The notes beneath the pieces were generated by a model, which saw only the letters and a program-made list of their open reading frames with translations, was not told the DNA's origin and searched no databases. The position numbers and the translations under genes were made by a program. From Planococcus halotolerans (GTDB lineage: Bacteria; Bacillota; Bacilli; Bacillales_A; Planococcaceae), in contig NZ_QLZR01000005.1 of the NCBI RefSeq assembly GCF_003289955.1, positions 1-64,000 on the forward strand: 64,000 nt of DNA. The letters are read 5' to 3'. The first letter of the stretch is position 1, and each line of letters opens with the position of its first letter. Below are positions 43,162 to 51,212 of this stretch, in pieces.

Positions 43162-43203
43162 GTTTTGGCCGGCGTCTCTTCCACAGATGAAAGGAAGAGA
43201 ACT

Positions 43204-44838
43204 ATGATAATCAGCCAATTTCAACATTTACAATGCCATTTTGCGACACATAAATTATTCAATCATATAAAAGGGGAAGTTGCGGAGGGCAAACGAATCG
43301 GCCTTGTCGGCCGCAATGGCGAAGGGAAAACGACGCTGCTGAACATTCTGGCCGGCGACCTGGAACCGGAAGAAGGAACGGTGACCTGGAAAAAAGGAAG
43401 TGTCGTCGGTCTATTGAAGCAAACCCCCGACGAACAAGGAGATAGAGCGGTCCATAATTTACTGACTTCTGTATTTGCGGAGCTCACTGAAACGCAGGAG
43501 CAATTGAAGATGATGGAGAAGCGAATGGAAACGGCAGCACCAGCGGAACTGGAAAAGCTGCTGTCACGTTACGGAAGCGCTCAGGATGAGTTCATTCGGC
43601 GCGGGGGTTATGAGATTGATGTCCGAATCGATCAGGTATTGAACGGTTTAAAAATTTTCCATCTGAAACACGAGAGTTGGGAACATCTGAGCGGCGGCGA
43701 GCGGACTAAAGTTGGACTCGCGAAACTATTATTGCAGGAACCGGATCTTCTGCTGCTTGACGAACCGACGAACCACCTTGATCTGGAGGCGATTGAATGG
43801 CTGGGCTCATTCATCAGCCATTACAAAGGAACTGTGGTGCTGGTCTCGCATGACCGTTATTTTCTTGATGAGACTGTTACACATATTTGGGAGCTGGATC
43901 AGGGAGAACTGATTCAATATACAGGGAATTATTCCTCTTATGTGAAAGAGCGGGAAGCGCGGCTATTGATTGAGTTCCAGCAGTTCCAGGACCAGCAGAA
44001 AAAGATACAGAAGATGAAGGAAACGATCAAGCGCTTGAAAGAATGGGCGAACCGGGCCAATCCGCCGAATGCAGGAATGCACAGGAGAGCCAAAAGCATG
44101 GAGAAGGCATTGGCGCGGATAGAAGTGCTCGACCGGCCGGTTCTTTCCAGAAAACAGATGGCCCTCGATTTTCAATCCGGTGAGCGCAGCGGCCGTGACG
44201 TAGTATTAATGGAAGACGTTTGGAAAGGTTATGGAGAGCGTATACTTTTCCACGATGCTTCACTTCATATCCGGTTTGGTGAACGCGTGGCCATTGTCGG
44301 TTCCAACGGGACAGGCAAAACGACCTTGCTCAACCTCATACTCGGCAAGGAAGAAATTGATGCCGGCGTGATTAGAGCGGGCACCAGCTTATCCATCGGG
44401 CACTTATCACAGCATACGCTGGAAATGGACAACGACCGGAGTATTATTGACGAATTCCGGGATGTGGTGCCGGTATCCGAATTCGAAGCCAGGCATTTAT
44501 TGGCGAAATTCCTGTTCTTTGGAAACATGGTCTTCCAGCCGGTACGGCAATTGAGCGGCGGCGAACGGATGAGGCTGCGTCTTGCGCAATTGATGCATAT
44601 GAATCATAACCTCTTGGTATTGGATGAGCCGACCAACCATTTGGATCTGGAAGCAAAAGAAGTTATGGAAGAAGCATTGGCGGACTTTCCTGGTACGATT
44701 ATTGCGGTCTCCCATGACCGTTACTTCCTGGATAAATTGTTTCCGGTGACCTATTGGCTCCATGACCAGCAGATTGAACGTTTCGAGGGCGGATATTCTG
44801 CAGCGAAAACCAAGCGCAGTCTGATGGCCGTTGAATAA
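43204..44838 (+). CDS. ABC-F family ATPase (ribosome-protection type)
   Basis: A 544-residue protein with two ABC domains and no membrane segments. Walker A loops are GRNGEGKTT and GSNGTGKTT, signatures LSGGERTK and LSGGERMR, and Walker B LLLLDEPTNHLD and LLVLDEPTNHLD. The inter-domain arm reads FQDQQKKIQKMKETIKRL and then EWANRANPPNAGMHRRA, a pattern of the ribosomal-protection-like ABC-F group. Such proteins bind the ribosomal E site and can displace antibiotics or rescue stalling. Which drugs, if any, are affected is unknown. The ATG at 43204 follows AAAGGAAGAG; an upstream frame extends through the terminator and is not the start. Confidence 0.92.
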   Translation: MIISQFQHLQCHFATHKLFNHIKGEVAEGKRIGLVGRNGEGKTTLLNILAGDLEPEEGTVTWKKGSVVGLLKQTPDEQGDRAVHNLLTSVFAELTETQEQLKMMEKRMETAAPAELEKLLSRYGSAQDEFIRRGGYEIDVRIDQVLNGLKIFHLKHESWEHLSGGERTKVGLAKLLLQEPDLLLLDEPTNHLDLEAIEWLGSFISHYKGTVVLVSHDRYFLDETVTHIWELDQGELIQYTGNYSSYVKEREARLLIEFQQFQDQQKKIQKMKETIKRLKEWANRANPPNAGMHRRAKSMEKALARIEVLDRPVLSRKQMALDFQSGERSGRDVVLMEDVWKGYGERILFHDASLHIRFGERVAIVGSNGTGKTTLLNLILGKEEIDAGVIRAGTSLSIGHLSQHTLEMDNDRSIIDEFRDVVPVSEFEARHLLAKFLFFGNMVFQPVRQLSGGERMRLRLAQLMHMNHNLLVLDEPTNHLDLEAKEVMEEALADFPGTIIAVSHDRYFLDKLFPVTYWLHDQQIERFEGGYSAAKTKRSLMAVE

Positions 44839-44892
44839 TATTTTCCCTATAAAGCTTGTAAGGCTTGTGGTTATGGCATAATAGGGAGAGTT

Positions 44893-45687
44893 ATGAATTT
44901 GACTATCGAAGGAGCAAATGGAATTATGGCTGCAATTGGTACAATACCAACTAATATATCTTTACTCAGTGCTCTTGATCATATAGGGGAAACGATTATG
45001 ATTGCGGATACTTCCTATAATATCAGGTGGATGAATTCGGAAGCCTGCCGTCTATTGACTGAAGTATCTCCTTTATACGGAATAGAGAGTTGCGAAGAAA
45101 TGATCGGGATGAATATGGATTTATTCCATAGAATGCCGGAACATCAAAAAAAAGTGATGGGCGAGTTAAAAGATGTCCACCGGGCAAGGATCAACATCCG
45201 GAATGAGTTTGTCACGGATATTGTCATCACCCCAATCGATGGTGAAGAAGGCGGTATTGACGGCTATATCATTATGCTGATGGATGTTACTACCCAAGCA
45301 GAAGAGAAAGAACGGACGGAAAAACTTATCAAGGAATTGTCTATTCCAATGCTGCATATTTGGGACAAGACTCTCGCACTTCCATTGATCGGAGAATTTG
45401 ATAAAGCGCGTTCCGACCAATTGACTGCCACTGTCTTGACTGAATGCGCTGAAAAAAGCATTGAATATGTCTTGCTTGATTTGAGCGGCATTACGGAATT
45501 CGAGAACCAGGTGCGTTATCAGATCCAAATGATGGCGGATAGCCTCAGTTTAATCGGCACTTCCTGCATTTTGGTTGGCATCAGCCCGCAACTGGCAATG
45601 TCGATTGTCCAATTGGAAAGTAATATCCCTACATTCAGTTCAGCTAATTCTGGGCTGCATTATATTATGGGAAAACAGAATCAATAA
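44893..45687 (+). CDS. PAS-STAS domain protein (RsbR-like)
   Basis: A 264-residue protein. Residues 20-140 look like a PAS sensor domain (ALDHIGETIMIADTSYNIRWMN, then VTTQAEEKERTEKLIKEL). Residues 148-255 form a STAS domain starting ELSIPMLHIWDKTLALPLIGE. The phospho-site region reads DLSGITEFENQVR, so the Asp-Thr pair of RsbR is missing. It may be a non-phosphorylated stressosome paralogue or a different sensor. Two starts are possible: 44893 with GGGAG, or 44926 with AAGGAG. It stands alone. Confidence 0.8.
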   Translation: MNLTIEGANGIMAAIGTIPTNISLLSALDHIGETIMIADTSYNIRWMNSEACRLLTEVSPLYGIESCEEMIGMNMDLFHRMPEHQKKVMGELKDVHRARINIRNEFVTDIVITPIDGEEGGIDGYIIMLMDVTTQAEEKERTEKLIKELSIPMLHIWDKTLALPLIGEFDKARSDQLTATVLTECAEKSIEYVLLDLSGITEFENQVRYQIQMMADSLSLIGTSCILVGISPQLAMSIVQLESNIPTFSSANSGLHYIMGKQNQ

Positions 45688-45690
45688 GAA

Positions 45691-45810
45691 AAGCGCAAGC
45701 GCCTGTCCAGCTCTGAAAGGCATAAGACGAAACAGCGAAGTGGCGTTCTTTGCCACGCAGCTGGGGCGGCTTATGACCCGAAGAGCTAGGCGCTGGAGTC
45801 TGGACAGCGC
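45691..45810 (+). repeat. Palindromic intergenic element, family copy 2
   Basis: Ends are TGTCCAG (45704-45710) and CTGGACA (45800-45806), inverted. It shares GGCTTATGACCCGAAGAG (45768-45785) and CGCTGGAGTCTGGACA (45791-45806) with the reverse complement of the element at 35.0 kb. The word AACAGCGAAG also occurs in the 15.0 kb element. It lies between the PAS-STAS gene and the HxlR gene. Confidence 0.88.
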
Positions 45811-45866
45811 AACACTCGTTTTAAGAACCTTTTGAATTAGAAGAGTTATACTTTTTTAACCATAAG

Positions 45867-45905
45867 AAAAGCGGCCATCTGAACTTCAGATGTGCCGCTT
45901 TATTT
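45867..45905 (-). terminator. Terminator of the HxlR gene
   Basis: The stem AAAGCGGC...ATCTGA / TCAGAT...GCCGCTTT begins at the stop codon of the leftward gene. The opposite side also has a T-rich tail, so it can work in both directions. Confidence 0.75.
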
Positions 45906-46226
45906 TGTCTCTGGTGGTGCTTCAATCCATTCCTGGGACCAGCTTTGGATTTCATCCATAACCGGTTTCAGCGATTTTCCTTTTTCAGTCAGTTCATATT
46001 CGATACGGACTGGAGTTTCCGGATAAACGGTGCGTGAAACGAGCCCTTGGACTTCAAGATTTTTCAGACGTTCGGAAAGCAAGCGTCCGCTGATGCCGAT
46101 TACTTCGGTCAACTGGCTGAAACGCTGAGGACCTGATAAAAGCTGATAAATGATTAAACCTGTCCAGCGCTGGCTGAGGATGGAAATGGCAGATTCGAAA
46201 CGGGGACAGATAACGGATGTGTCCAT
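45900..46226 (-). CDS. HxlR family transcriptional regulator
   Basis: A 108-residue winged-helix protein of the HxlR (DUF24) type. The helix-turn-helix reads RFSQLTEVIGISGRLLSERLKNLE, with the wing VRIEYELTEKG. A single Cys in SVICPRFE near the N-terminus matches the redox Cys of YodB and CatR, which sense quinones and diamide. It is divergent from the CatE-like gene, as expected for a CatR-like repressor. The ATG follows AAGGAGTG. Confidence 0.92.
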   Translation of the reverse strand: MDTSVICPRFESAISILSQRWTGLIIYQLLSGPQRFSQLTEVIGISGRLLSERLKNLEVQGLVSRTVYPETPVRIEYELTEKGKSLKPVMDEIQSWSQEWIEAPPETK

Positions 46227-46279
46227 GATTGCTCACTCCTTTCTTCATATAATAGCACAGCTCTCCTCTAATATAAAAG

Positions 46280-46336
46280 AATTTAGTTACTTGACACTTT
46301 ATAGTAACTAAATTACAATTGGTTACATAAAGTAAC
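46280..46336 (+). promoter_or_regulatory. Promoter and operators between HxlR and catE
   Basis: Rightward promoter: TTGACA (46291-46296) and TACAAT (46314-46319), spacer exactly 17. The dyad AATTTAGTTAC (46280-46290) / GTAACTAAATT (46304-46314) brackets the -35 region with 13 bases between the arms. A second dyad GTTAC-ATAAA-GTAAC lies at 46322-46336. This is the design of a repressible divergent control region. Confidence 0.88.
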
Positions 46337-46365
46337 TAACTAATAAATGAAATGAGGACTGCAAT

Positions 46366-47217
46366 ATGAGCTTTCATCAAAAACCTGTAACTTATACAGA
46401 TGAAGTCGGATTAAAAGTACTCGATCTTGCAGGGATGAAGAAGTTTTACCAGGACATCATCGGATTTCAAGTGATTTCTGAAAATGCCAATGAAGTTCGC
46501 CTTGGCACAGACGGGAAAAGTTTGATCAGATTGTCAGCCCGTGACGGGTTGCAGCCGAAACCGGATCGATACGCCGGCTTATACCATTTCGCGATTTTAT
46601 TGCCGAGCCGTAAAGAACTGGGGAAAATCCTTTTGCATCTTCACCAGCAGGGGATTCGCCTTGGTTCATCCGATCACCTGGTGAGCGAAGCACTGTACCT
46701 ATCGGACCCGGAAGGAAACGGCATTGAAATATACCGTGACCGCGATCCGGAAGAATGGAAATGGAATAACGGTGAAGTGTTGATGGCGGTTGATCCAATC
46801 GATGCAGAGGGAGTAGTGCAGGAAGCTGCTCTGTCCAAGGAAAGCTGGAGCGGCATGCCGTCGGGTACTGTAATGGGCCACGTTCATCTGCATGTATCAA
46901 ACCTTAACGAAGCGCAAGAGTTTTATACTGAAGGTCTTGGATTTGAAGTTGTGACTTCGATGGGCGGCCAGGCATTATTCTTATCCGACCAAAAATACCA
47001 TCACCACATCGGGCTCAATGTCTGGAACGGCACCGGCATTCCGGCTCTTCCGGACCAAGCGGCCGGTTTGGATTTCTACACACTGGTTTTCGCTGACGAA
47101 GCCAAGCGCAGCCAAACCGCTGAACGCCTTCGCGCACTCGGCGCAGAAGTGACAGAAACAGCGGATTATTGGGAAACGCGCGATCCATCCGGCAATAAAA
47201 TCAGGATGGCAGTTTAA
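46366..47217 (+). CDS. catE: Catechol 2,3-dioxygenase-like VOC protein (CatE)
   Basis: A 283-residue protein with two VOC halves. Metal ligands fit the second half: GHVHLHVSN (His), HHHIGLNVWNG (His) and NKIRMAV (after a Glu or Asp). The first half contains LYHFAILLPSR and a conserved NGIEIYRDR. B. subtilis CatE (formerly YfiE) cleaves catechol and is controlled by HxlR-type YodB and CatR, which fits the divergent HxlR gene here. The substrate range is inferred. The ATG follows ATGAGGAC. Confidence 0.9.
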   Translation: MSFHQKPVTYTDEVGLKVLDLAGMKKFYQDIIGFQVISENANEVRLGTDGKSLIRLSARDGLQPKPDRYAGLYHFAILLPSRKELGKILLHLHQQGIRLGSSDHLVSEALYLSDPEGNGIEIYRDRDPEEWKWNNGEVLMAVDPIDAEGVVQEAALSKESWSGMPSGTVMGHVHLHVSNLNEAQEFYTEGLGFEVVTSMGGQALFLSDQKYHHHIGLNVWNGTGIPALPDQAAGLDFYTLVFADEAKRSQTAERLRALGAEVTETADYWETRDPSGNKIRMAV

Positions 47218-47234
47218 TGAAATATAGTAAGATC

Positions 47235-47269
47235 CCGGCTCAGTTCAACTTTGAGCGGGGGTTTTTTTA
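47235..47269 (+). terminator. Terminator of catE
   Basis: The stem CCCGGCTCA / TGAGCGGG (one bulge) is followed by a T-run. Confidence 0.75.
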
Positions 47270-47351
47270 TAGAATTTTATTTTCTGAAAGTTTAAAAAAC
47301 AGAATGAGAGAATGCTATAATTTTTTTGTATCCAAATGAAGGGGGTGTGGA

Positions 47352-48311
47352 ATGGAAAGAGATGACGCAATTTTATTGACGGAATTGAAAGCACTTGAAG
47401 CTTTGATCAGCCGATTGCCCGCACAACATTCTTACCGAAAATTTCTGGAAGTGGAATTGCATCGGACAAGTGCTGGTAAGCGAGGAGAGGAAAAACTGCT
47501 TAAAAAATTGGCTGAATTTAATTGGAAGGAAACCCATTTAATCCTTCCGGATGTGAGTTTGAGCCGGGACAATATGAAAATTCAGCTGGACAGCCTGTTA
47601 TTGACGCATTCACAAGCAATCATAATTGAATCGAAAAATATTCACGGAAAGATCCATTTTGACGTCTCCACCGGCGAATTTTTCCGATATGATAATGATG
47701 GGAAAAAGACAACAATGGAAGATCCGGCGATCCAACTGAAGAGGAATATGCGTTTTTTTGATGATTGGTTGAAATCAAAGAAACTGGACCTTGCCGTAAA
47801 AGGTCTTATCGTTTTTACATCTAAAGAATGTGAATTCATCTCCAAACCGCAGAACGTCCCCGTCTGCAAAACATACCAACTCCATGATTATCTCTACAGC
47901 ATGCTCGAAGCGACATCCCAGCAGTCACCAATCAATTTAAAAAAACTGAAAAAATTAATCGAAAGCCAGCAGACGCCATACAAGAGAATCCCCCTATGCG
48001 ATTATTATCGTATTGAACCATCGATTTTGATCAAGGGTGTTCGCTGCGGGAAATGCGGAAGTTTTGGGAGCGGCACAATAAAAAGAATTTATTGGTATTG
48101 CAATAAATGCGGCAATGCCGATGCGCATGCCATGCATAATACATTAAAGGAATATTTCACATTGGTAAGCCATACGATTTCCAATAGCGAATTACGGAAA
48201 TTTTCACTGTTGGAATCCCGTCATGCAGCCTCCAGAATCCTGTTGAAATATGACCTGGAGATAAGCGGTGAACAAAAAGTGCGGCTGTACCGGGTTAGAC
48301 TGCCAAATTGA
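47352..48311 (+). CDS. NERD domain protein with C-terminal zinc ribbon
   Basis: A 319-residue protein. The N-terminal NERD (nuclease-related) domain includes AGKRGEEKLLK, IQLDSLLLTHSQAIIIESKN with the Asp-xn-ExK nuclease pattern, and KGLIVFTSKEC. The C-terminal half carries a zinc ribbon CGKCGSF...CNKCGN. NERD proteins are predicted restriction-endonuclease-like enzymes, mostly uncharacterised. The ATG follows AAGGGGGTG. A 21-bp-period repeat array starts 16 bases after the stop. Confidence 0.9.
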   Translation: MERDDAILLTELKALEALISRLPAQHSYRKFLEVELHRTSAGKRGEEKLLKKLAEFNWKETHLILPDVSLSRDNMKIQLDSLLLTHSQAIIIESKNIHGKIHFDVSTGEFFRYDNDGKKTTMEDPAIQLKRNMRFFDDWLKSKKLDLAVKGLIVFTSKECEFISKPQNVPVCKTYQLHDYLYSMLEATSQQSPINLKKLKKLIESQQTPYKRIPLCDYYRIEPSILIKGVRCGKCGSFGSGTIKRIYWYCNKCGNADAHAMHNTLKEYFTLVSHTISNSELRKFSLLESRHAASRILLKYDLEISGEQKVRLYRVRLPN

Positions 48312-48326
48312 AGGGAAATTACCTTT

Positions 48327-48422
48327 GCCGATCACAAATGAGTGGTAGCCGATCATAAAGTGTCCGTAGCCGATCACAAATGGTTGGTAGCCGATCATAA
48401 AACGGTCTTAGCCGATCACAAA
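48327..48422. repeat. 21-bp-period repeat array B (five units)
   Basis: The core GCCGATCAYAAA starts at 48327, 48348, 48369, 48390 and 48411, each exactly 21 bases apart. Position 9 of the core alternates C, T, C, T, C. Three-base TA leads (TA before G) recur before the core in units 2-5. The other bases vary. It starts directly after the NERD gene. Confidence 0.92.
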
Positions 48423-48564
48423 TTTCCGCACAGTAGCTCTTTTGTCTACAAAAAGCATGTGCCACATCTTTTTACTCTAAAAATCTTCTGATTTAAGGTG
48501 TGCCAGTTGCGAAATAGCATAAAATATTAAAAATCTCGTCGAAATGCACAAAAAATATCAAATT

Positions 48565-48599
48565 AAAAAGGTATGCGCAAACTCGGCGCATACCTTTTT
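48565..48599. terminator. Terminator past the 84-aa membrane protein gene
   Basis: A perfect 14-bp stem AAAAAGGTATGCGC / GCGCATACCTTTTT. It overlaps the stop of the leftward gene and can also end rightward transcripts crossing array B. Confidence 0.85.
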
Positions 48600-48852
48600 A
48601 TTGGTCAAAAGAAACTTTGGAGCAGCTTTGACCATTTTTCATGAAAAATATGTCGTCAGCGTTTTTTGCTGATAATTGTGAGATTGCATAACGGTCTGCG
48701 GCAGCCGAATGGTTTGCCCGCATTTCCTGGTAGGCCAGCTGGCGTTCCTGGCTCTTTAACTCTTCCAACGGGTTGCCGTAGAACAAAAGCAGGATTGATC
48801 CAAATGCAACGGTGATTAAAGTGATGCCCAGAAATGAAAGGAACCCCTTCAT
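48598..48852 (-). CDS. Small single-pass membrane protein
   Basis: An 84-residue protein with one N-terminal hydrophobic segment (about 4-26) and a helical charged tail (ELKSQERQLAYQEMRANH). The start has only a weak GCGGGG site. It is divergent from the nitronate monooxygenase gene. No family is recognised. Confidence 0.6.
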   Translation of the reverse strand: MKGFLSFLGITLITVAFGSILLLFYGNPLEELKSQERQLAYQEMRANHSAAADRYAISQLSAKNADDIFFMKNGQSCSKVSFDQ

Positions 48853-48983
48853 ATGAAACCCCGCTTTCTAGTGTTTGCTTATTATATGGAACGCAGAGCG
48901 GACAGAAAGGTTCCCTGTTGATGTATGCTGCCGTCTGGGTGATACTTATTTTAATAAATACGTTCAAAAAAGGAGGGATCGGT

Positions 48984-50054
48984 TTGCTGTCATTGCAAAC
49001 GAAAATTTGTCTTTTGTTCGGTATCGAAATTCCGGTTATCCAGGCAGGCATGGCCGGAGGGCCGGCAACTGCGAAGCTGACTGCGGCTGTAAGTGAAGCG
49101 GGCGGTTTGGGAACATTGGGGGCAGCCTATATGGAGCCTGAAGCATTGCGAAAGGCGATTGCTGAAATAAAAGAAGCTACGGGGCAGCCGTTTGCAGTCA
49201 ATATCTTCACATCTAAAGACAAAGACGATTTCTCCCGACTTGTGGATGTACAGCACGCCTTAGCTCCATTCCGAAAAGAATTAAAGATTGAAGAACCTCA
49301 AATTACAAGCTCAGCGGATTGGAGCCGGCAGCAATTCGACATCTGTATGGAAATGGGAGTCCCGGTCGTCAGCACGGCTTTTGGTTTATTGGAACCGGAG
49401 CAGATGGAGGCGGCCAAAGCAGCGGGCATCCCAATAATCGCTATGGCGACAACCGTGGAGGAAGCGAAACAGGCCGAAAGCTCAGGCGTTGACGCGGTAG
49501 TTGCTCAAGGAAGCGAAGCGGGTGGGCATAGGGGGACGTTTTCCCTCAAAACTCATTCGAATGGTGCACAAATCGGCACACTGTCACTGGTTCCGCAAAT
49601 TGTGGATGCAGTCAAAATTCCTGTCATCGCAGCGGGCGGCATTGCTGATGGACGCGGCCTCATCGCAGCCCTTGCTCTTGGTGCCGATGCCGTACAAATC
49701 GGTACGCGCTTCCTGTTGGCTGAAGAAGCCGGTACGCATCCTGCTTATCAGCAGAAATTGATGGATGCGAATGAAGAACAGACAGTTGTAACCAAAAACT
49801 TTTCGGGCCGTCCCGCACGCGCTATAAAAAATCGTTTTCTGTCAGAATTTGAAGAAATGGGAACCCAACCGCTGCCTTTTCCGTCTCATAATACAGTTAC
49901 GAGAGATATTCGTGCAGCTGCCGCTAAACAGGGCAACAGCGAATTCATGTCCCTGTGGGCAGGTCAGTCACTCAGGCTCATAAACGGCAAGGCATCGGCA
50001 GCTGAGATGATCGGCGAAATCATGGAGGACGCCCGAAACATCATTGGAGAATAG
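48984..50054 (+). CDS. Nitronate monooxygenase (2-nitropropane dioxygenase family)
   Basis: A 356-residue FMN-dependent TIM-barrel enzyme. N-terminal PVIQAGMAGG, the central VVAQGSEAGGHRG with the catalytic His, and the FMN phosphate loop PVIAAGGIADGRG then GADAVQIGTRFL are intact. It oxidises toxic alkyl nitronates such as propionate 3-nitronate. The TTG at 48984 follows AAAGGAGGG by 6 bases and matches the family N-terminus; the longer upstream frame would add unrelated residues. It is next to the popT gene but has no obvious link. Confidence 0.92.
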   Translation: MLSLQTKICLLFGIEIPVIQAGMAGGPATAKLTAAVSEAGGLGTLGAAYMEPEALRKAIAEIKEATGQPFAVNIFTSKDKDDFSRLVDVQHALAPFRKELKIEEPQITSSADWSRQQFDICMEMGVPVVSTAFGLLEPEQMEAAKAAGIPIIAMATTVEEAKQAESSGVDAVVAQGSEAGGHRGTFSLKTHSNGAQIGTLSLVPQIVDAVKIPVIAAGGIADGRGLIAALALGADAVQIGTRFLLAEEAGTHPAYQQKLMDANEEQTVVTKNFSGRPARAIKNRFLSEFEEMGTQPLPFPSHNTVTRDIRAAAAKQGNSEFMSLWAGQSLRLINGKASAAEMIGEIMEDARNIIGE

Positions 50055-50144
50055 CGCTTTGGAATCAGCAGATTTCTGCAGGATAATCACAGCGGGCATG
50101 ATATACTTATAAAAGTGATTTTTTAAAAAGAGGAGATTGGCTAA

Positions 50145-50972
50145 ATGGAATGGAAAAATATATACCGCGGCATTTTGATGGGCATCAGTGACTTGATCCC
50201 CGGCGTCAGCGGAGGAACTATCGCGTTTATTTTAGGGATTTATGATCGTTTGCTTGAAGCGATCAGCGGATTTTTCAGCCGTGAATGGAAAAAACATCTG
50301 GGCTTTTTGGTTCCGCTCGTAATTGGGGTTGGAGTGACGTTGCTTCTTTTCAGCCGGGTCATCGAGTTTTTGCTCGAGCATCATTACGAAGCGACGCAAT
50401 TCTTTTTCATGGGGCTGATCTTAGGCGTAATCCCCTATATTATGAAGCAGGCTGAAGTGAAACGGAATTTCACGAAACGCCATTTCGCTGTTTTGATCCT
50501 GATCGGAATCGCTTTGGCTTCAACAGCGTTCATCGGAACAAACGAAGATATAGCACCGATTGAGCAATTGAGTGTGCCGGTCTTCTTCACCCTCTTTTTC
50601 TCCGGCTGGCTTGCCAGTATGGCGATGTTGCTTCCGGGAATCAGCGGCTCGTTCATTCTTTTACTGTTGGGCGTCTACACGACAGCGATCAACGCTTTGT
50701 CGACTTTGAATATTCCAATTGCCCTGGCGATCGGTGCCGGCGTCATTGTCGGATTTATCGTCAGCAGTAAAGCAATACGCTATTTGCTCGAGAACTACAC
50801 ATATGTAACATATGCGGCAATTATCGGGCTGATTCTTGGTTCTTTGTTTGTTGTATTCCCAGGTTTCGCTTCTGACACGATGACCTTGGTGACAAGCCTG
50901 ATCACCTTCACTGTCGGTTTGGTATTCACCTTGCTGTTCAGTTCGCCGAAGAAAACCGTCATTACCGATTAA
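50145..50972 (+). CDS. popT: DUF368 undecaprenyl-phosphate translocase PopT
   Basis: A 275-residue multi-pass membrane protein of the DUF368 family. Two related loops mark a pseudo-twofold repeat: SDLIPGVSGGTIAFILG near the start and AMLLPGISGSFILLLLG in the second half. DUF368 proteins (PopT) recently were shown to flip undecaprenyl phosphate inward for cell-wall synthesis, in parallel with DedA (UptA) proteins. An uppP gene lies 1.7 kb away. The ATG follows AAAGAGGAG. A terminator follows. Confidence 0.9.
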   Translation: MEWKNIYRGILMGISDLIPGVSGGTIAFILGIYDRLLEAISGFFSREWKKHLGFLVPLVIGVGVTLLLFSRVIEFLLEHHYEATQFFFMGLILGVIPYIMKQAEVKRNFTKRHFAVLILIGIALASTAFIGTNEDIAPIEQLSVPVFFTLFFSGWLASMAMLLPGISGSFILLLLGVYTTAINALSTLNIPIALAIGAGVIVGFIVSSKAIRYLLENYTYVTYAAIIGLILGSLFVVFPGFASDTMTLVTSLITFTVGLVFTLLFSSPKKTVITD

Positions 50973-50985
50973 TCAATAAATACGG

Positions 50986-51015
50986 AAAGCCCTCTGATTT
51001 TAGAGGGCTTTTTTT
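50986..51015 (+). terminator. Terminator of popT
   Basis: A perfect 10-bp stem AAAGCCCTCT / AGAGGGCTTT is followed by TTTT. Confidence 0.92.
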
Positions 51016-51212
51016 GGGGGGGAAGATTTCTGCACACTTGTGTCTTTTGTAAGTAAAAATAAACTTTGGTGGATTGAATTCAATTATTTGGAAATTAAAG
51101 AGGGCATATCTATCTTTTTATTTCTACATAAGGATTTCGGCTTTGTCCGAAGTTCTTTTTGCTTTATAGAACGGCGTGGAGAGATTAAACTGAACAGAAG
51201 AGGTGATTGCGC

